Shown: one piece after another, positions 38,332 through 47,400 of the stretch
Layout: each line of letters starts with the position of its first letter
How positions within the stretch are numbered: position 1 is the first letter of the stretch
Source of the DNA: Demequina phytophila
GTDB taxonomy: Bacteria; Actinomycetota; Actinomycetes; Actinomycetales; Demequinaceae
Direction of reading: 5' to 3'
DNA: 64,000 nt
Assembly (NCBI RefSeq): GCF_000971135.1
Contig: NZ_BBLW01000002.1
Span: forward strand, 434,001 to 498,000
Notes under the pieces: model-generated
Database searches by the model: none
Told to the model about the DNA's origin: nothing
The model's input: the letters and a program-made list of their open reading frames with translations, nothing else
Position numbers and translations under genes: made by a program

Positions 38332-38631
38332 TCAGAAGGTGGGGCCGAGCTCGGGGCCCTCATCGAGCGTCGAGGCGGCGAGCTCCACCAGGCGTGCGAG
38401 AGCCGTGATGAGCCACAGCACGGCTGCACGGGGACCGCGCAGCAGCGCGGCGATGAGACCCTCGAGGACCTCACGGATGACATGTGCGCGGAACTGCGGG
38501 CTCGTCTTCCATTGCTCACGCGTGGCGCGAACCATGACGCGAGCGTCGTGGCCCAGCCGTCTGAGCTCGGTGCGGGCGGTCGCGAGCCACCGGGCGGCGA
38601 TCGTGAACAGCTCGTCCTGAGAGATCGACAT
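38332..38631 (-). CDS. Small helical protein, first gene of the hairpin-separated operon
   Basis: A protein of 99 residues from the ATG at 38631, with GGAGG seven bases upstream. Sequence MSISQDELFTIAARWLATAR, with a second half that is amphipathic to hydrophobic (GPRAAVLWLITALARLVELA). No family was recognised. An in-frame extension upstream (MHAVPLARRLTPHFKPGPLM) has its own GGAGGTG ribosome-like site but reads through a strong terminator, so it is more likely a leader reading frame. Confidence 0.6.
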   Translation of the reverse strand: MSISQDELFTIAARWLATARTELRRLGHDARVMVRATREQWKTSPQFRAHVIREVLEGLIAALLRGPRAAVLWLITALARLVELAASTLDEGPELGPTF

Positions 38632-38650
38632 GAACATCCTCCAGACATGC

Positions 38651-38679
38651 AAAAAACCCGGCCGCATCAGCGGACCGGG
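38651..38679 (-). terminator. Intrinsic terminator in the leader of the operon (attenuator-like)
   Basis: On the minus strand CCCGG-A-CCGC pairs with GCGG-CCGGG (loop of 4, one A bulge) and is followed by six T residues. It lies only 20 bp before the first gene's start, within a leader reading frame, the expected layout for transcription attenuation. Confidence 0.7.
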
Positions 38680-38943
38680 CTTGAAATGGGGAGTCAACCG
38701 CCTCGCGAGAGGGACGGCGTGCATCGGGCACACCTCCGGTCAACACCTCCATTTTACCACCTGGTAAGAGAAGTGATACTCCAATGAGTCGAATATGCCT
38801 CTTAGATGAGTCGACAAGTTGTATCTCCAATGGCACATCAATGAGTCAACAACGGCTTCGACGCTCGCCGAGGGTGAGCGGAGCGAACGATCGTCGAGAC
38901 TGACCACGGCGTCGGTGTCAGCCCTCGTCGAGAAGATGCCGCT
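38680..38943. promoter_or_regulatory. AT-rich promoter region with palindrome and ATGAGTC repeats
   Basis: A palindrome TTACCACCTGGTAA lies at 38754-38767, and the heptamer ATGAGTC occurs at 38784, 38806 and 38841. A minus-strand promoter could use TTGACT (about 38850) with GATACA downstream. GC content is low compared with everything around. The region lies between the minus-strand operon and a small plus-strand gene. These may be operators or iteron-like sites. Confidence 0.5.
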
Positions 38944-39195
38944 GTGACGGCAGAGCAACTCGTCTACTACGCGGCGGCTCGAGCGGGAGCGACAGCGGTC
39001 ATCGAGCGCGAGAGTGGGTCCATCGTGGCGTGGATCGTCCGCGACGGGGACATGGTCCGAGCCCAGCGCGGTACCTGGAGATCTGAACCGGTCGAGACCG
39101 TGCCGCAGGCGATCCGTGCGGTGGCGAACCGACCGCGACCAAGAGACTCCAGCTCAGCGACATCGGGTGAGCCGAGGGGCGTGCATGGGTTGTGA
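38944..39195 (+). CDS. Small hypothetical protein
   Basis: A possible 83-residue protein from a GTG: MTAEQLVYYAAARAGATAVI ... VAWIVRDGDMVRAQRGTWRS. Codon use is plausible but there is no clear ribosome site and no recognised family. It may be real since it fills the gap beside the AT-rich regulatory region. Confidence 0.4.
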   Translation: MTAEQLVYYAAARAGATAVIERESGSIVAWIVRDGDMVRAQRGTWRSEPVETVPQAIRAVANRPRPRDSSSATSGEPRGVHGL

Positions 39196-39249
39196 TGCGG
39201 CATGCGGCACGTACACGTCTACGTGACCGCGGCCTCGACCCGCCGGAGA

Positions 39250-39843
39250 TCAGTAGTCGGTCGCGCCGCCAGCGCCGATCCAGTTCGCCGCCTTGCCGGT
39301 GACGCGAAAGGCTCCTTCCTTCCACTTGAAGAACACCTGGGCGACGCCCTCCTTTGCGTTGGGCACGGGCCAGTCGACGCGCATGCCTCTCTCGTGCGAG
39401 TCCGTCCACTCGTGGGTGATGCGACCGCTGGTGTCGGCGATGCCCCGCACCCGGGTGAGAGTCATGCCCCGGGTGATGGTGCGGAACTCGGTCTTGGTCA
39501 TCTTGTTCGCGGGCTGCCACGGGGACGTCGCCCATTCGGCGTACTTGTCGGCAGCTCGCCAGACGCCGTTGGCCTTGCTGAAGTTGAGCACAACAACGCC
39601 GTTCTTCGTCGTCGTCGCGTGCCACATGCGTTGCTGGTAGGTCTTCCCATCCTCGAGGGTGACGAGTTGGCTCGTTCCCTTGGCGTCGAACTTCTTCTGC
39701 ACGGAGGCGAGTGAGTCACCCAGGTGGACCGCTGCGTACTCGGCGCGGTCGACTTTGTAGGTGTTGTCCGCTTGCGCGGAGGTCGCGCCGCCGAGCGCGA
39801 TCACGATCGCAGCGACAGCGGCGGCGAGTGTTGTCCTGTTCAT
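39250..39843 (-). CDS. Secreted protein with two BLIP/SmpA-like repeats
   Basis: A protein of 197 residues with an N-terminal signal peptide MNRTTLAAAVAAIVIALGGA and a probable cleavage after TSAQA. The mature part has two similar halves: HLGDSLASVQKKFDAKGTSQ ... and ITRGMTLTRVRGIADTSGRI ... Both follow the 'G-x-(S/M)-L-x-x-V' pattern of SmpA/BLIP-like domains. Proteins of this fold bind partners, for example beta-lactamase inhibitor protein. Here the partner is unknown. It is in the element's cargo region, opposite in direction to the neighbouring small gene. Confidence 0.65.
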   Translation of the reverse strand: MNRTTLAAAVAAIVIALGGATSAQADNTYKVDRAEYAAVHLGDSLASVQKKFDAKGTSQLVTLEDGKTYQQRMWHATTTKNGVVVLNFSKANGVWRAADKYAEWATSPWQPANKMTKTEFRTITRGMTLTRVRGIADTSGRITHEWTDSHERGMRVDWPVPNAKEGVAQVFFKWKEGAFRVTGKAANWIGAGGATDY

Positions 39844-40125
39844 GATTGTTCGCAGCCCCCCTGGGCGGTTGATGTGATCGAGGTGCCCGCCGGGGACGCG
39901 GGAGAGCCCGCTTGCGTGCGTCGGTGCGTGCGGCACCGGCGACGAGCGGGTTTTCAGCGTCACGCGCCGCCGAGCACGGCGCGTGCTGCTACTTCGGAAC
40001 GTACGCGCACGGTTTCGCTTCTGCAACGGCAGAGCTTCGGAGCGAGCGAGCTGGTGGCAGCGAGGTGCGCACGGACGCCACCCCGCCACGCGGCGAGGAG
40101 TCGGGCGCGATCCGGTGGAAGTCGC
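39844..40125. other. Gap with hairpins between secreted protein and lipoprotein genes
   Basis: CACGCGCCG (39961-39969) and CGGCGCGTG (39977-39985) form a 9-bp stem that may terminate the upstream lipoprotein gene. A second pair AGCCCGCT/AGCGGGTTTT lies at about 39907-39956. No gene was seen. Confidence 0.45.
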
Positions 40126-40674
40126 TCAGACGCCGCGCGCCTCGCCGCCGAGCTCGTCGGCGATCTGCGGGGCGATCTCGGCCGAGTTCGCGATGCCGTC
40201 GCTGGAGTTCAGCGAAAGCGCGTTGTTGCCCCAGGCCACGTGGATGCCGCCGAACTGGTCGCTGAGGTCCTGCCACTCGGCGAGAGTGTCGGCGTCAGGG
40301 AAGACAAGGATGCCGGCGTCGTAGCCGTTGATCGTGATGTCGAAGTTCGCCTTGGCTCCCGACAGGCCCACCTCGGTGCGCACGGGCTCGCTGTGCTTGA
40401 TGCCGAGCTCATCGAGAGCCGTCACGACATCCTGCACCGCTGCCTGGATCTCCGACACCGGTGCCTCGGTCGTCTCAGACTCCGCAGGACTCGGGCTCTC
40501 CACCGGCTCGGAGGTCTCCGAAGTCGCGGACTCGACCGGCGCGGCTGTCGCGGCTGTCGCGGTGTCGCTGGCCGCGGGCGACGCTTCGTCGCCCCCGTCG
40601 CTGCTGCAGCCGGCGAGCACTCCGACGCTCACGAGTGCGACGACGGTGCCAGCGGCGATGGTGCGGATGTTCAT
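40126..40674 (-). CDS. Putative lipoprotein
   Basis: A protein of 182 residues with an N-terminal lipoprotein signal: MNIRTIAAGTVVALVSVGVL followed by AGC (lipobox LAGC). A Ser/Thr/Glu/Pro-rich linker (about 30-75) follows, then a small domain with KANFDITINGYDAGILVFPD. It is anchored on the outer face of the cytoplasmic membrane. Function unknown. It reads in the same direction as the BLIP-like gene downstream. Confidence 0.7.
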   Translation of the reverse strand: MNIRTIAAGTVVALVSVGVLAGCSSDGGDEASPAASDTATAATAAPVESATSETSEPVESPSPAESETTEAPVSEIQAAVQDVVTALDELGIKHSEPVRTEVGLSGAKANFDITINGYDAGILVFPDADTLAEWQDLSDQFGGIHVAWGNNALSLNSSDGIANSAEIAPQIADELGGEARGV

Positions 40675-40952
40675 GCGATGTCCCCTCAGCGGTGTTCCCC
40701 CTTCGCGCACGCTACCGGCTCCCGCAGGCGCGGCGCTGTGGCCTTGGTCTCACCTGGCACGGCAGCGGGTCGGATGCGCGGTCGGGGTGCGACGACTTGG
40801 GAGGTAATTTGTGGCTGCCCTTGAACACGTGCGTGCGGATGCGCAGTGCATCGAATGGGCGGCCGGTGTACCGACACGCCCGCGCGATCTGCGGGTCTCC
40901 TGGCGCATCCCTGGGCATCGTGGGAGTAGAGCGTTTCGAAGGGGGCGGTCGA

Positions 40953-41402
40953 ATGGACTCGCAGGTGCCAGGGCCGAGACGTAGCACCGGGCGCGACTGG
41001 GTGAGCATCGTCATCTCGATCGCAGCACTCTGCGTCGCTCTTGGTGTTGGAGCCGCACAAGTGTTCACGGCCTGGGCCATCCCTTCCATCATGACGGGTT
41101 CGACGAACGGCGTGGCGATGAGCGGCACTTGTCTTGAGTGGGCGCGCTTCGTTGAGGACGAGCAGGCCTCCGACCGCTGGGGTGACCTTAGTGATGCGGA
41201 GATCGACGCGCGCATCGACCGCCTCGGCGAGGTGGCCTACTCGCGCATCAGCGTCATGACAAATGAGTCGCTCAGCTTCGACGAGGAGCCGCTCGTTGAC
41301 GCTCCTCTCATGTCGATCGGTGTAGTTTGCGGCAGCGCCGGCGAGTACCGAAAGGCGCGGAGCTCTCGGGAGCCATTGGTTTTGCCTCTGCCGGACCGGT
41401 AG
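40953..41402 (+). CDS. Small single-helix membrane protein
   Basis: A protein of 149 residues starting MDSQVPGPRRSTGRDWVSIV with a hydrophobic segment (VISIAALCVALGVGAAQVFT, about 19-38) and a negatively charged soluble part (DEQASDRWGDLSDAEIDARI). No family was recognised. It has no strong ribosome site beyond GGGGGCGG. Confidence 0.5.
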   Translation: MDSQVPGPRRSTGRDWVSIVISIAALCVALGVGAAQVFTAWAIPSIMTGSTNGVAMSGTCLEWARFVEDEQASDRWGDLSDAEIDARIDRLGEVAYSRISVMTNESLSFDEEPLVDAPLMSIGVVCGSAGEYRKARSSREPLVLPLPDR

Positions 41403-41566
41403 TCCGCACGCTGCACCACATCGCCCGCCGTGTCGGCGTTGTGCCTCTCGCCAGGGTTCCAGCGGACGCCGGGTCATGCCCCGTGCCTGCCCGCCACCCT
41501 CGAGGCACTGTCAGTGGGTGCCCGTACCGTCGGGCCTCCATTCCTGAACAGATCTGGAGGCGTCTC

Positions 41567-41812
41567 ATGTCCACCGTCCGTTACCCGGTCCTCGTGTCCG
41601 TTCCGGTGAACCTCTGCTTCGAGCGCGACAGCGACCTCGGCGACATCGTGGCGAAGCTCAAGGAGCAGGACCTGCGTGACTGGCTCGCCGGCACGGCCGA
41701 GTCGCTCTTGCGCGAGATCGTCAAGGCCGATGGCAACGGTGGCCTGATGTGGATCGAGCCCCAGGCGCACGTCACGGTGCCGCGGTCTCCGGGCGAAGGC
41801 GGGCTGTGCTGA
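41567..41812 (+). CDS. Small hypothetical protein
   Basis: A protein of 81 residues from an ATG at 41567 with TGGAGG six bases upstream. The sequence is MSTVRYPVLVSVPVNLCFER and later EIVKADGNGGLMWIEPQAHV. No family was recognised. The good ribosome site supports it. It lies 95 bp before the PLD-family gene. Confidence 0.6.
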   Translation: MSTVRYPVLVSVPVNLCFERDSDLGDIVAKLKEQDLRDWLAGTAESLLREIVKADGNGGLMWIEPQAHVTVPRSPGEGGLC

Positions 41813-41907
41813 CCGCGCAACCCCGCCCAGCGGGAGTCGCCGGTAGTTCACTACTGTCGAGGGTGACCGGGTAGCACACGAACGGCCACGTAGGAGAGGT
41901 GAACGCG

Positions 41908-43182
41908 ATGCCGCGCATGCCGGCGGACAGCTTCCTCGCCTCGAGTGTCGCTTCCCTATGGGGCGCGCGCGTGCGCAGTGCCAAGCAGTCGATCGCGGTC
42001 TACACGCCGTACTTCGACCACTTCCTCGTGAGACTGCTTCAAGAGGCCGCGATCCCGCCAAGTCAGATCACCGTGGTGACCGACCTGAGCCCCCGCTCTG
42101 GCAACCGCGAGTACGGGCCGCAGTTGCGTGCCGCGCTCGACCTGGCGCGGTGGGGTGTGGACCTGCGATCACTCGACCGGCTCCATGCCAAGGTCCTCGT
42201 CGTCGATCGCAGCCGTGTCACCGTGGGATCGCAGAACTTCACGTCGTACGCACGACGCAGCCGCGAGACCACCGTTGTGCCGCGTGCGAACCTCGCGGGT
42301 TCGGACTTCCTCGCCACTCTCAAGGAGTGGGAGCACGTCTCGGTCCGCATCGAACCTGGCTTCCTCGAGAAACTGATCGGCGACCTCGCTCCGATCATCG
42401 AGAAGGCGGAAGGGATCGCCGACGAGCTCGATGCCGCGTTCGACCGCCTTCGCGACGGCGAGCAGGTTGTGCGGGAGGCGCGTGAGCGTGCGGCCTCGAC
42501 GCAGCCGCGAGGCGCGCAGCTCCGAGTGGCACACGAGGTGGTGCCTGCGCGGGTCGAATGGCTGGAGTACGCGGGTTACAGCACGCTCATGGCGGACCGT
42601 CGGTCGCGCCTGGACGAGTGGACTCTCAGCGACACGGGAGCGACGGTCACCCTCGACAAGCTTCGGATGTACCCGCTGATCAGCCGGCCCTCCGGGCGAC
42701 TCGCGTACGCGCGCGTGGCAAAGACACGGATCACCTACCTACGGTTCGGCCTTGACCGAAGCGCTGATCCCGTAGAGATCGGCGGCGTCAACTACAAGGC
42801 GGACATCACGCTGCGTGACGGAAACATGTACAGGGATCGGGCGAACGTCTACATCGCGTTGGTACCTGAACCAGACCTCGAGGACTGGTCCGGCTCGGTG
42901 AGCATCCTGTTCGACGGCACCTCTGCGGAGCCCGTCGGGGTGAACGAGTACGGCGCGAAGTCCGCCGCAGGTGATCACGCGGAGCGCCTCCGTGGAGCGC
43001 TCGAAACCAGTGCCACCGTGGACCGCCTCATGGATCTCGTCCTCGAGGAGTTCACCTACGCGGAGCTGGGCGTCGACGAGCACAACGCCGAGGAGGTCTT
43101 CGGTTCGGGCAAGGTGGAGCTCACGCTCATCATGTACCGCGAGCATCCGATCCTGATTGCAACCCCGGCATCGGCGGAGTGA
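41908..43182 (+). CDS. Phospholipase D-family protein with single HKD motif
   Basis: A protein of 424 residues. The ATG at 41908 has GGAGAGG eight bases upstream. The N-terminal half carries one clear HKD motif: His93-x-Lys95 (LHAKVLVVD, Asp100) and a downstream SQNF (Ser108, Asn110). The C-terminal half (about 180-424) is an unrecognised beta-rich domain (SRLDEWTLSDTGATVTLDKL). PLD-family enzymes with one HKD motif usually act as dimers and many are nucleases. In this cargo region it may be a defence nuclease. Confidence 0.78.
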   Translation: MPRMPADSFLASSVASLWGARVRSAKQSIAVYTPYFDHFLVRLLQEAAIPPSQITVVTDLSPRSGNREYGPQLRAALDLARWGVDLRSLDRLHAKVLVVDRSRVTVGSQNFTSYARRSRETTVVPRANLAGSDFLATLKEWEHVSVRIEPGFLEKLIGDLAPIIEKAEGIADELDAAFDRLRDGEQVVREARERAASTQPRGAQLRVAHEVVPARVEWLEYAGYSTLMADRRSRLDEWTLSDTGATVTLDKLRMYPLISRPSGRLAYARVAKTRITYLRFGLDRSADPVEIGGVNYKADITLRDGNMYRDRANVYIALVPEPDLEDWSGSVSILFDGTSAEPVGVNEYGAKSAAGDHAERLRGALETSATVDRLMDLVLEEFTYAELGVDEHNAEEVFGSGKVELTLIMYREHPILIATPASAE

Positions 43183-43218
43183 ACACCGCAGACGTGTAAC
43201 GAAAAGCCTGCAAACTCG

Positions 43219-44433
43219 TCATGGCGGTGGGGCCGCTGACCCGCTTGCGAGGCTCACGAGTTCCTCGTGCGCGTCGCCAGGGCGACGGTAGAGCGCCGCA
43301 CCTTTCGGGACCTTGGCGCCAGCGCGATGCAGGTAACTGATGGTCTTCTTCTCTCCCACGACGATGTCGCAGTAGGCCGCGGCGTACGACAGGTACACCA
43401 TGTCGTTGAGATCGTTGGCCTCCCACTTGTCGTCGGCGTTCGACACTCGCAGATGCACAAGTTCCCGAAGCCGTGAGAGCCCAGGTGCAGCCGCGATCGT
43501 CGCTTCAGCGCCTTCGTTGTACCAGTGGTCGAACTGTTCTGGTGTCTGGCCTGCTTCGATAGCCGCCGCCGGAAGGTCGTCGCCGAGGTCGGACAGGAAC
43601 CGCACCTTGGTGAGCTCGCGCAGATGCCTTCGCGCAATGGGCGTCCTTCGCACGTGTTGGGCGAGCGCCGACAATGACTGGGCCCACGCCTGAGCAAACT
43701 CCGTACCCGGGGGCTGCGCTTTGACGTCCGTCAGCACCGCGACCTGAGCTGTCGCCCACGCGAGCCGGCCGATGAGGCCCGCCAGTTCTGGAGGGAAGCC
43801 GAATGGCGCTTGCGGCATCTTGACGCGGTCGAGCGAGATGCTGGGGTCGAGTCCCACGACGTCAGTTCGTTCGAGGGGCTCACCGCCGAACATCGCTCGG
43901 AGTTCACCCCGACGCAAGGCCTCTGCATCCCGCAGTTGCCACCCGCTTGAGTACGTCAGCATGGTCGACGCGAGGTCGACCCGGCTCCGTCCACCACGGC
44001 GGGCGGTCTCGGTGAGGTGGGCGGCCGACAGCGGTGTCACGGCAGCTCCCGTGCCGACTGCGGTCGCGAGGGCGTCGAAGAAGCGTGCCGACTGTGCGTC
44101 GATGCTCGTGGGGTCGTTGCGCCATCGTGCGAAGCCGACCCAATGGTTCTGGTCGAGGTATACCACTACGAGCGGCGTCGGCGTGAGTGTCGTCCCAACG
44201 TTGACGGAGATCACGGAGCCCGCGGCAGTGATGTCCATCCGCGACTCGTGTACGAGGAAGGCCGCTCGGGTGATGTGACCGTAGGACCTGAGCGGCACGC
44301 CTGGGTAGTTGACCGATCGTCCATCGGTCGTCTCGATCGTGAGGCCGCCTGACTCGAAGTTCACAGCCATGCGTGCGATCCCGTGGAGAGGGTGTGACGA
44401 CGGCAACTGAGGGCCATGGGCGGGCGTAACCAT
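43219..44433 (-). CDS. PIN-like domain protein downstream of hsdR
   Basis: A protein of 404 residues beginning 11 bp after the hsdR stop; an ATG at 44370 is an alternative start. PIN-like acidic residues: Asp94 in VVVYLDQNHWVGFARWRND, Glu142 in HLTETARRGG, Asp341/Asp344 in WEANDLNDMVYLSYAAAYCD, and Asp356. The N-terminal 85 residues are beta-rich (VPLRSYGHITRAAFLVHESR). PIN domains are Mg-dependent RNases, often toxins. Its place as last gene in a type I restriction-modification operon suggests an accessory effector. The similarity is at the level of motifs only and should be treated as tentative. Confidence 0.65.
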   Translation of the reverse strand: MVTPAHGPQLPSSHPLHGIARMAVNFESGGLTIETTDGRSVNYPGVPLRSYGHITRAAFLVHESRMDITAAGSVISVNVGTTLTPTPLVVVYLDQNHWVGFARWRNDPTSIDAQSARFFDALATAVGTGAAVTPLSAAHLTETARRGGRSRVDLASTMLTYSSGWQLRDAEALRRGELRAMFGGEPLERTDVVGLDPSISLDRVKMPQAPFGFPPELAGLIGRLAWATAQVAVLTDVKAQPPGTEFAQAWAQSLSALAQHVRRTPIARRHLRELTKVRFLSDLGDDLPAAAIEAGQTPEQFDHWYNEGAEATIAAAPGLSRLRELVHLRVSNADDKWEANDLNDMVYLSYAAAYCDIVVGEKKTISYLHRAGAKVPKGAALYRRPGDAHEELVSLASGSAAPPP

Positions 44434-44444
44434 GGTCGTGAGGC

Positions 44445-47400
44445 CTACGAGTCCCGAGGGTCGCTGGCGAGTCCAAGGAACCGTTCGAAGAACGCCTCGA
44501 GCCGCCCGAGCACTCGTTGTTTCTTGTCGCCGTGGTCACCGCCGGGGGAGAAGCGCGACACGGGCGGCAGGATGCGGGTGATCGCGGTGCCGGTCTTGGC
44601 GATCGCTCCGTCGCGGAAAGCAGCGGCGATGAAGTCGGCGGTCTCGTCAGGGCGGAGGCCTTCGTCGCCGATGATCGCTTCGAGCTCAGCCTGCCGCCGG
44701 GCCGCGATGAAGGCCCGCCATTCGGCGTCGAGTTCGCCGTCGGTGGTGACGGAGTCGACGAAGTCTTCGATGAGGTCCTTCTTGTTGCGAAGCGAGGGGG
44801 AGGAGTCGATGGCGCGGGAGATCTCGGCGCGGATCTCCTTGTCCTCGCCATCGCCGTGGGTGTCGCGGAAGCGCCCCACGAGCATGAGGATGTAGTCGAC
44901 GTTGATCTCGACCTGCTTGATCAACTCGATCTCGAAGACGACGTCGTCGAGGATCGACTCCTTGTCGGCGTCGCGCTCCTTGCGGAACTCAGCGTGCAGG
45001 TCCAGGTACAGGCTCTTGTAGTCCTGCTGCTGGCGTGGGGAGAGGATCTCGTGGCCGGAGAAGTCGTCGAACGACGTGAGGATGTTCTGCAACCTCAGGA
45101 TCACGCCGAATAGCTCGATGAACGTCTTCTGGGCGGTCTCACTGATGATCGCCGTGCCGAGCGGGAACTGGTCGAGGAGTTCGGTGACCTTCTCGGCGTA
45201 GTTGGCGTAGTACTCGCGGTAGGGCTTGAGCAGCACGATGCCGCCGGCGTCCTTGTTGCCGAACAGCGAGATCGCGTCGTTGGTGGCGTCCTCAAGGTCG
45301 CGGAAAGACACGATGTTGCCGTACGTCTTGACGGAGTTGAGGATGCGGTTGGTGCGCGAGTAGGCCTGGATGAGGCCGTGGGAGCGGAGGTTCTTGTCCA
45401 CGAACAGGGTGTTCATGGTGGTGGCGTCGAAGCCGGTGAGGAACATGTTGACCACGATGACCAGGTCGATCTCGCGGCTCTTCATCCGCAGCGACAGGTC
45501 CTTGTAGTAGCTCTCGAACTGCTTGCCCGAGGTGTCGAACGACATGCCGAACATGTCGTTGTAGTCCTGGATCGCGTCCTCGAGGAAGTCGCGTGAGCTC
45601 TTGTCCAGGCCGTCGGTGTCGAAGCCTTCCTCGGACAGCGCGCCGTCCTCGACGGCCTCGTTCGCGCCGTAGGAGAAGATCAGCCCGACCTTGAGCCTTC
45701 GGTCTGACGGCAGGCCGTACTGGGCGGTGGTGAAGGCGTTGTAGTAGATCTTCGCGGCCTCGATCGACGCGGTCGCGAACAGCGCGTTGAAGCCCCGCAC
45801 GCGCTTCTCGCCGAGCGTGTAGGCGCGGTCGCGCTTGGTCTTCTGATCGAAGTGCTCCAGCGTGTACTCGACGACCTTGGACACTCGCTCCTTGGACAGC
45901 AGCGCCTTTTCGGTGTCGATGGCGGTGACCTGCTTGTCGGTGACGTTGCCTACGCGGACTGTGTTGACGTAGTCGATGCGGAACGGCAGCACGTTCTTGT
46001 CGGTGATCGCGTCGACGATCGTGTACGTGTGCAGCTTCGCCCCGAACGCCTGCTCGGTGGTCTTGAGCTGAACGTTGCCGCCCGACGACGAGTTCTCGGC
46101 AAAGATCGGGGTGCCGGTGAAGCCGAACAGGTTGTAGCGCTTGAACGCCTTCGTGATCGCGGTGTGCATGTCACCGAACTGGGAGCGGTGGCACTCGTCG
46201 AAGATCAGCACCACGTGGCCGGAGTAGATTGCGTGGCCCTTGTTAGCGGCGATGAAAGTCGACAGCTTCTGGATCGTGGTGATGATGATCTTCGCGCCCG
46301 GGTCTTCGAGCTGCTTCTTCAGCACCGCGGTGGACTGGTTGGAGTTCGCCGCACCCTTCTCGAAGCGGTCGTACTCGCGCATCGTCTGGTAGTCGAGATC
46401 CTTGCGGTCCACCACGAACAGCACCTTTTCGACCGACGCCATCCGGGAGGCCAGCTGGGCGGTCTTGAAGGAGGTGAGGGTCTTGCCGGAGCCGGTGGTG
46501 TGCCACACGTAGCCGCCCGCTTCGACCGTGCCGAGCTGGCGATGGTTGGTGGCGATGTCGATCTTGTTCAAGATCCGCTCGGTCGCGACGATCTGGTACG
46601 GCCGCATCACCAGCAGCAGCCGGTCCGCGGTCAGCACGCAGTACTTCGTCAGGACGTTGAGCAGCGTGTGCTTGGCGAAGAACGTCTTCGTGAACGCCGT
46701 GAGGTCCTGGATGGGTCGGTTGGTCGCATCGGCCCACCAGGAGGTGAACTCGAACGAGTTCGACGTCTTCCGCGTGCCCTTGGAACCCGAGGCTTCGGAC
46801 AGGTGCTGGCGGCGGGTCGTGTTCGAGTAGTACTTCGTCAGCGTGCCGTTGGAGATCACGAACAGCTGCACGTACTCGAACAGGCCCGAGCCGGTCCAAA
46901 ACGAGTCGCGCTGGTAGCGGTCGATCTGGTTGAACGCCTCACGGATGTCCACACCGCGCCGCTTGAGCTCGACATGCACCACCGGCAGCCCGTTAACGAG
47001 GATCGTGACGTCGTAGCGGTTGGCGTGCTTCGCGCCGCCCTCGCCTGCGCCGACCTCGTACTGGTTGATCACCTGCAGCCGGTTGTTGTGCACGTGCTGC
47101 TTGTCGATCAGCCGGACGTTCTTGCTCGAGCCATCGTCGCGCTTGAGGACCTGGACGTGGTTCTCCTGCAGGCGCACTGTCTTGTCGACGATGCCTTCGT
47201 TCGCAGCGGAGATGCTCGTTGTGAAGAACCGCTGCCACTCCGCATCCGTGAAGACGACGTCGTTGAGCGCCTCGAGCTGGGTGCGGACGTTCGCCACCAG
47301 ATCGGCCTCGGTGGTGATGTGGAGGCGTTCGTACGCCTGTGACTGCAGTAGGCGGAGCAGTTCGTTCTCGAGCTCCGACTCCGACTGGTACGACGATGCC

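Noticed and set aside
45852-47342. Plus-strand frame of nearly 500 codons over hsdR
   Set aside because: It is antisense to hsdR, which has all nuclease and helicase motifs in frame.
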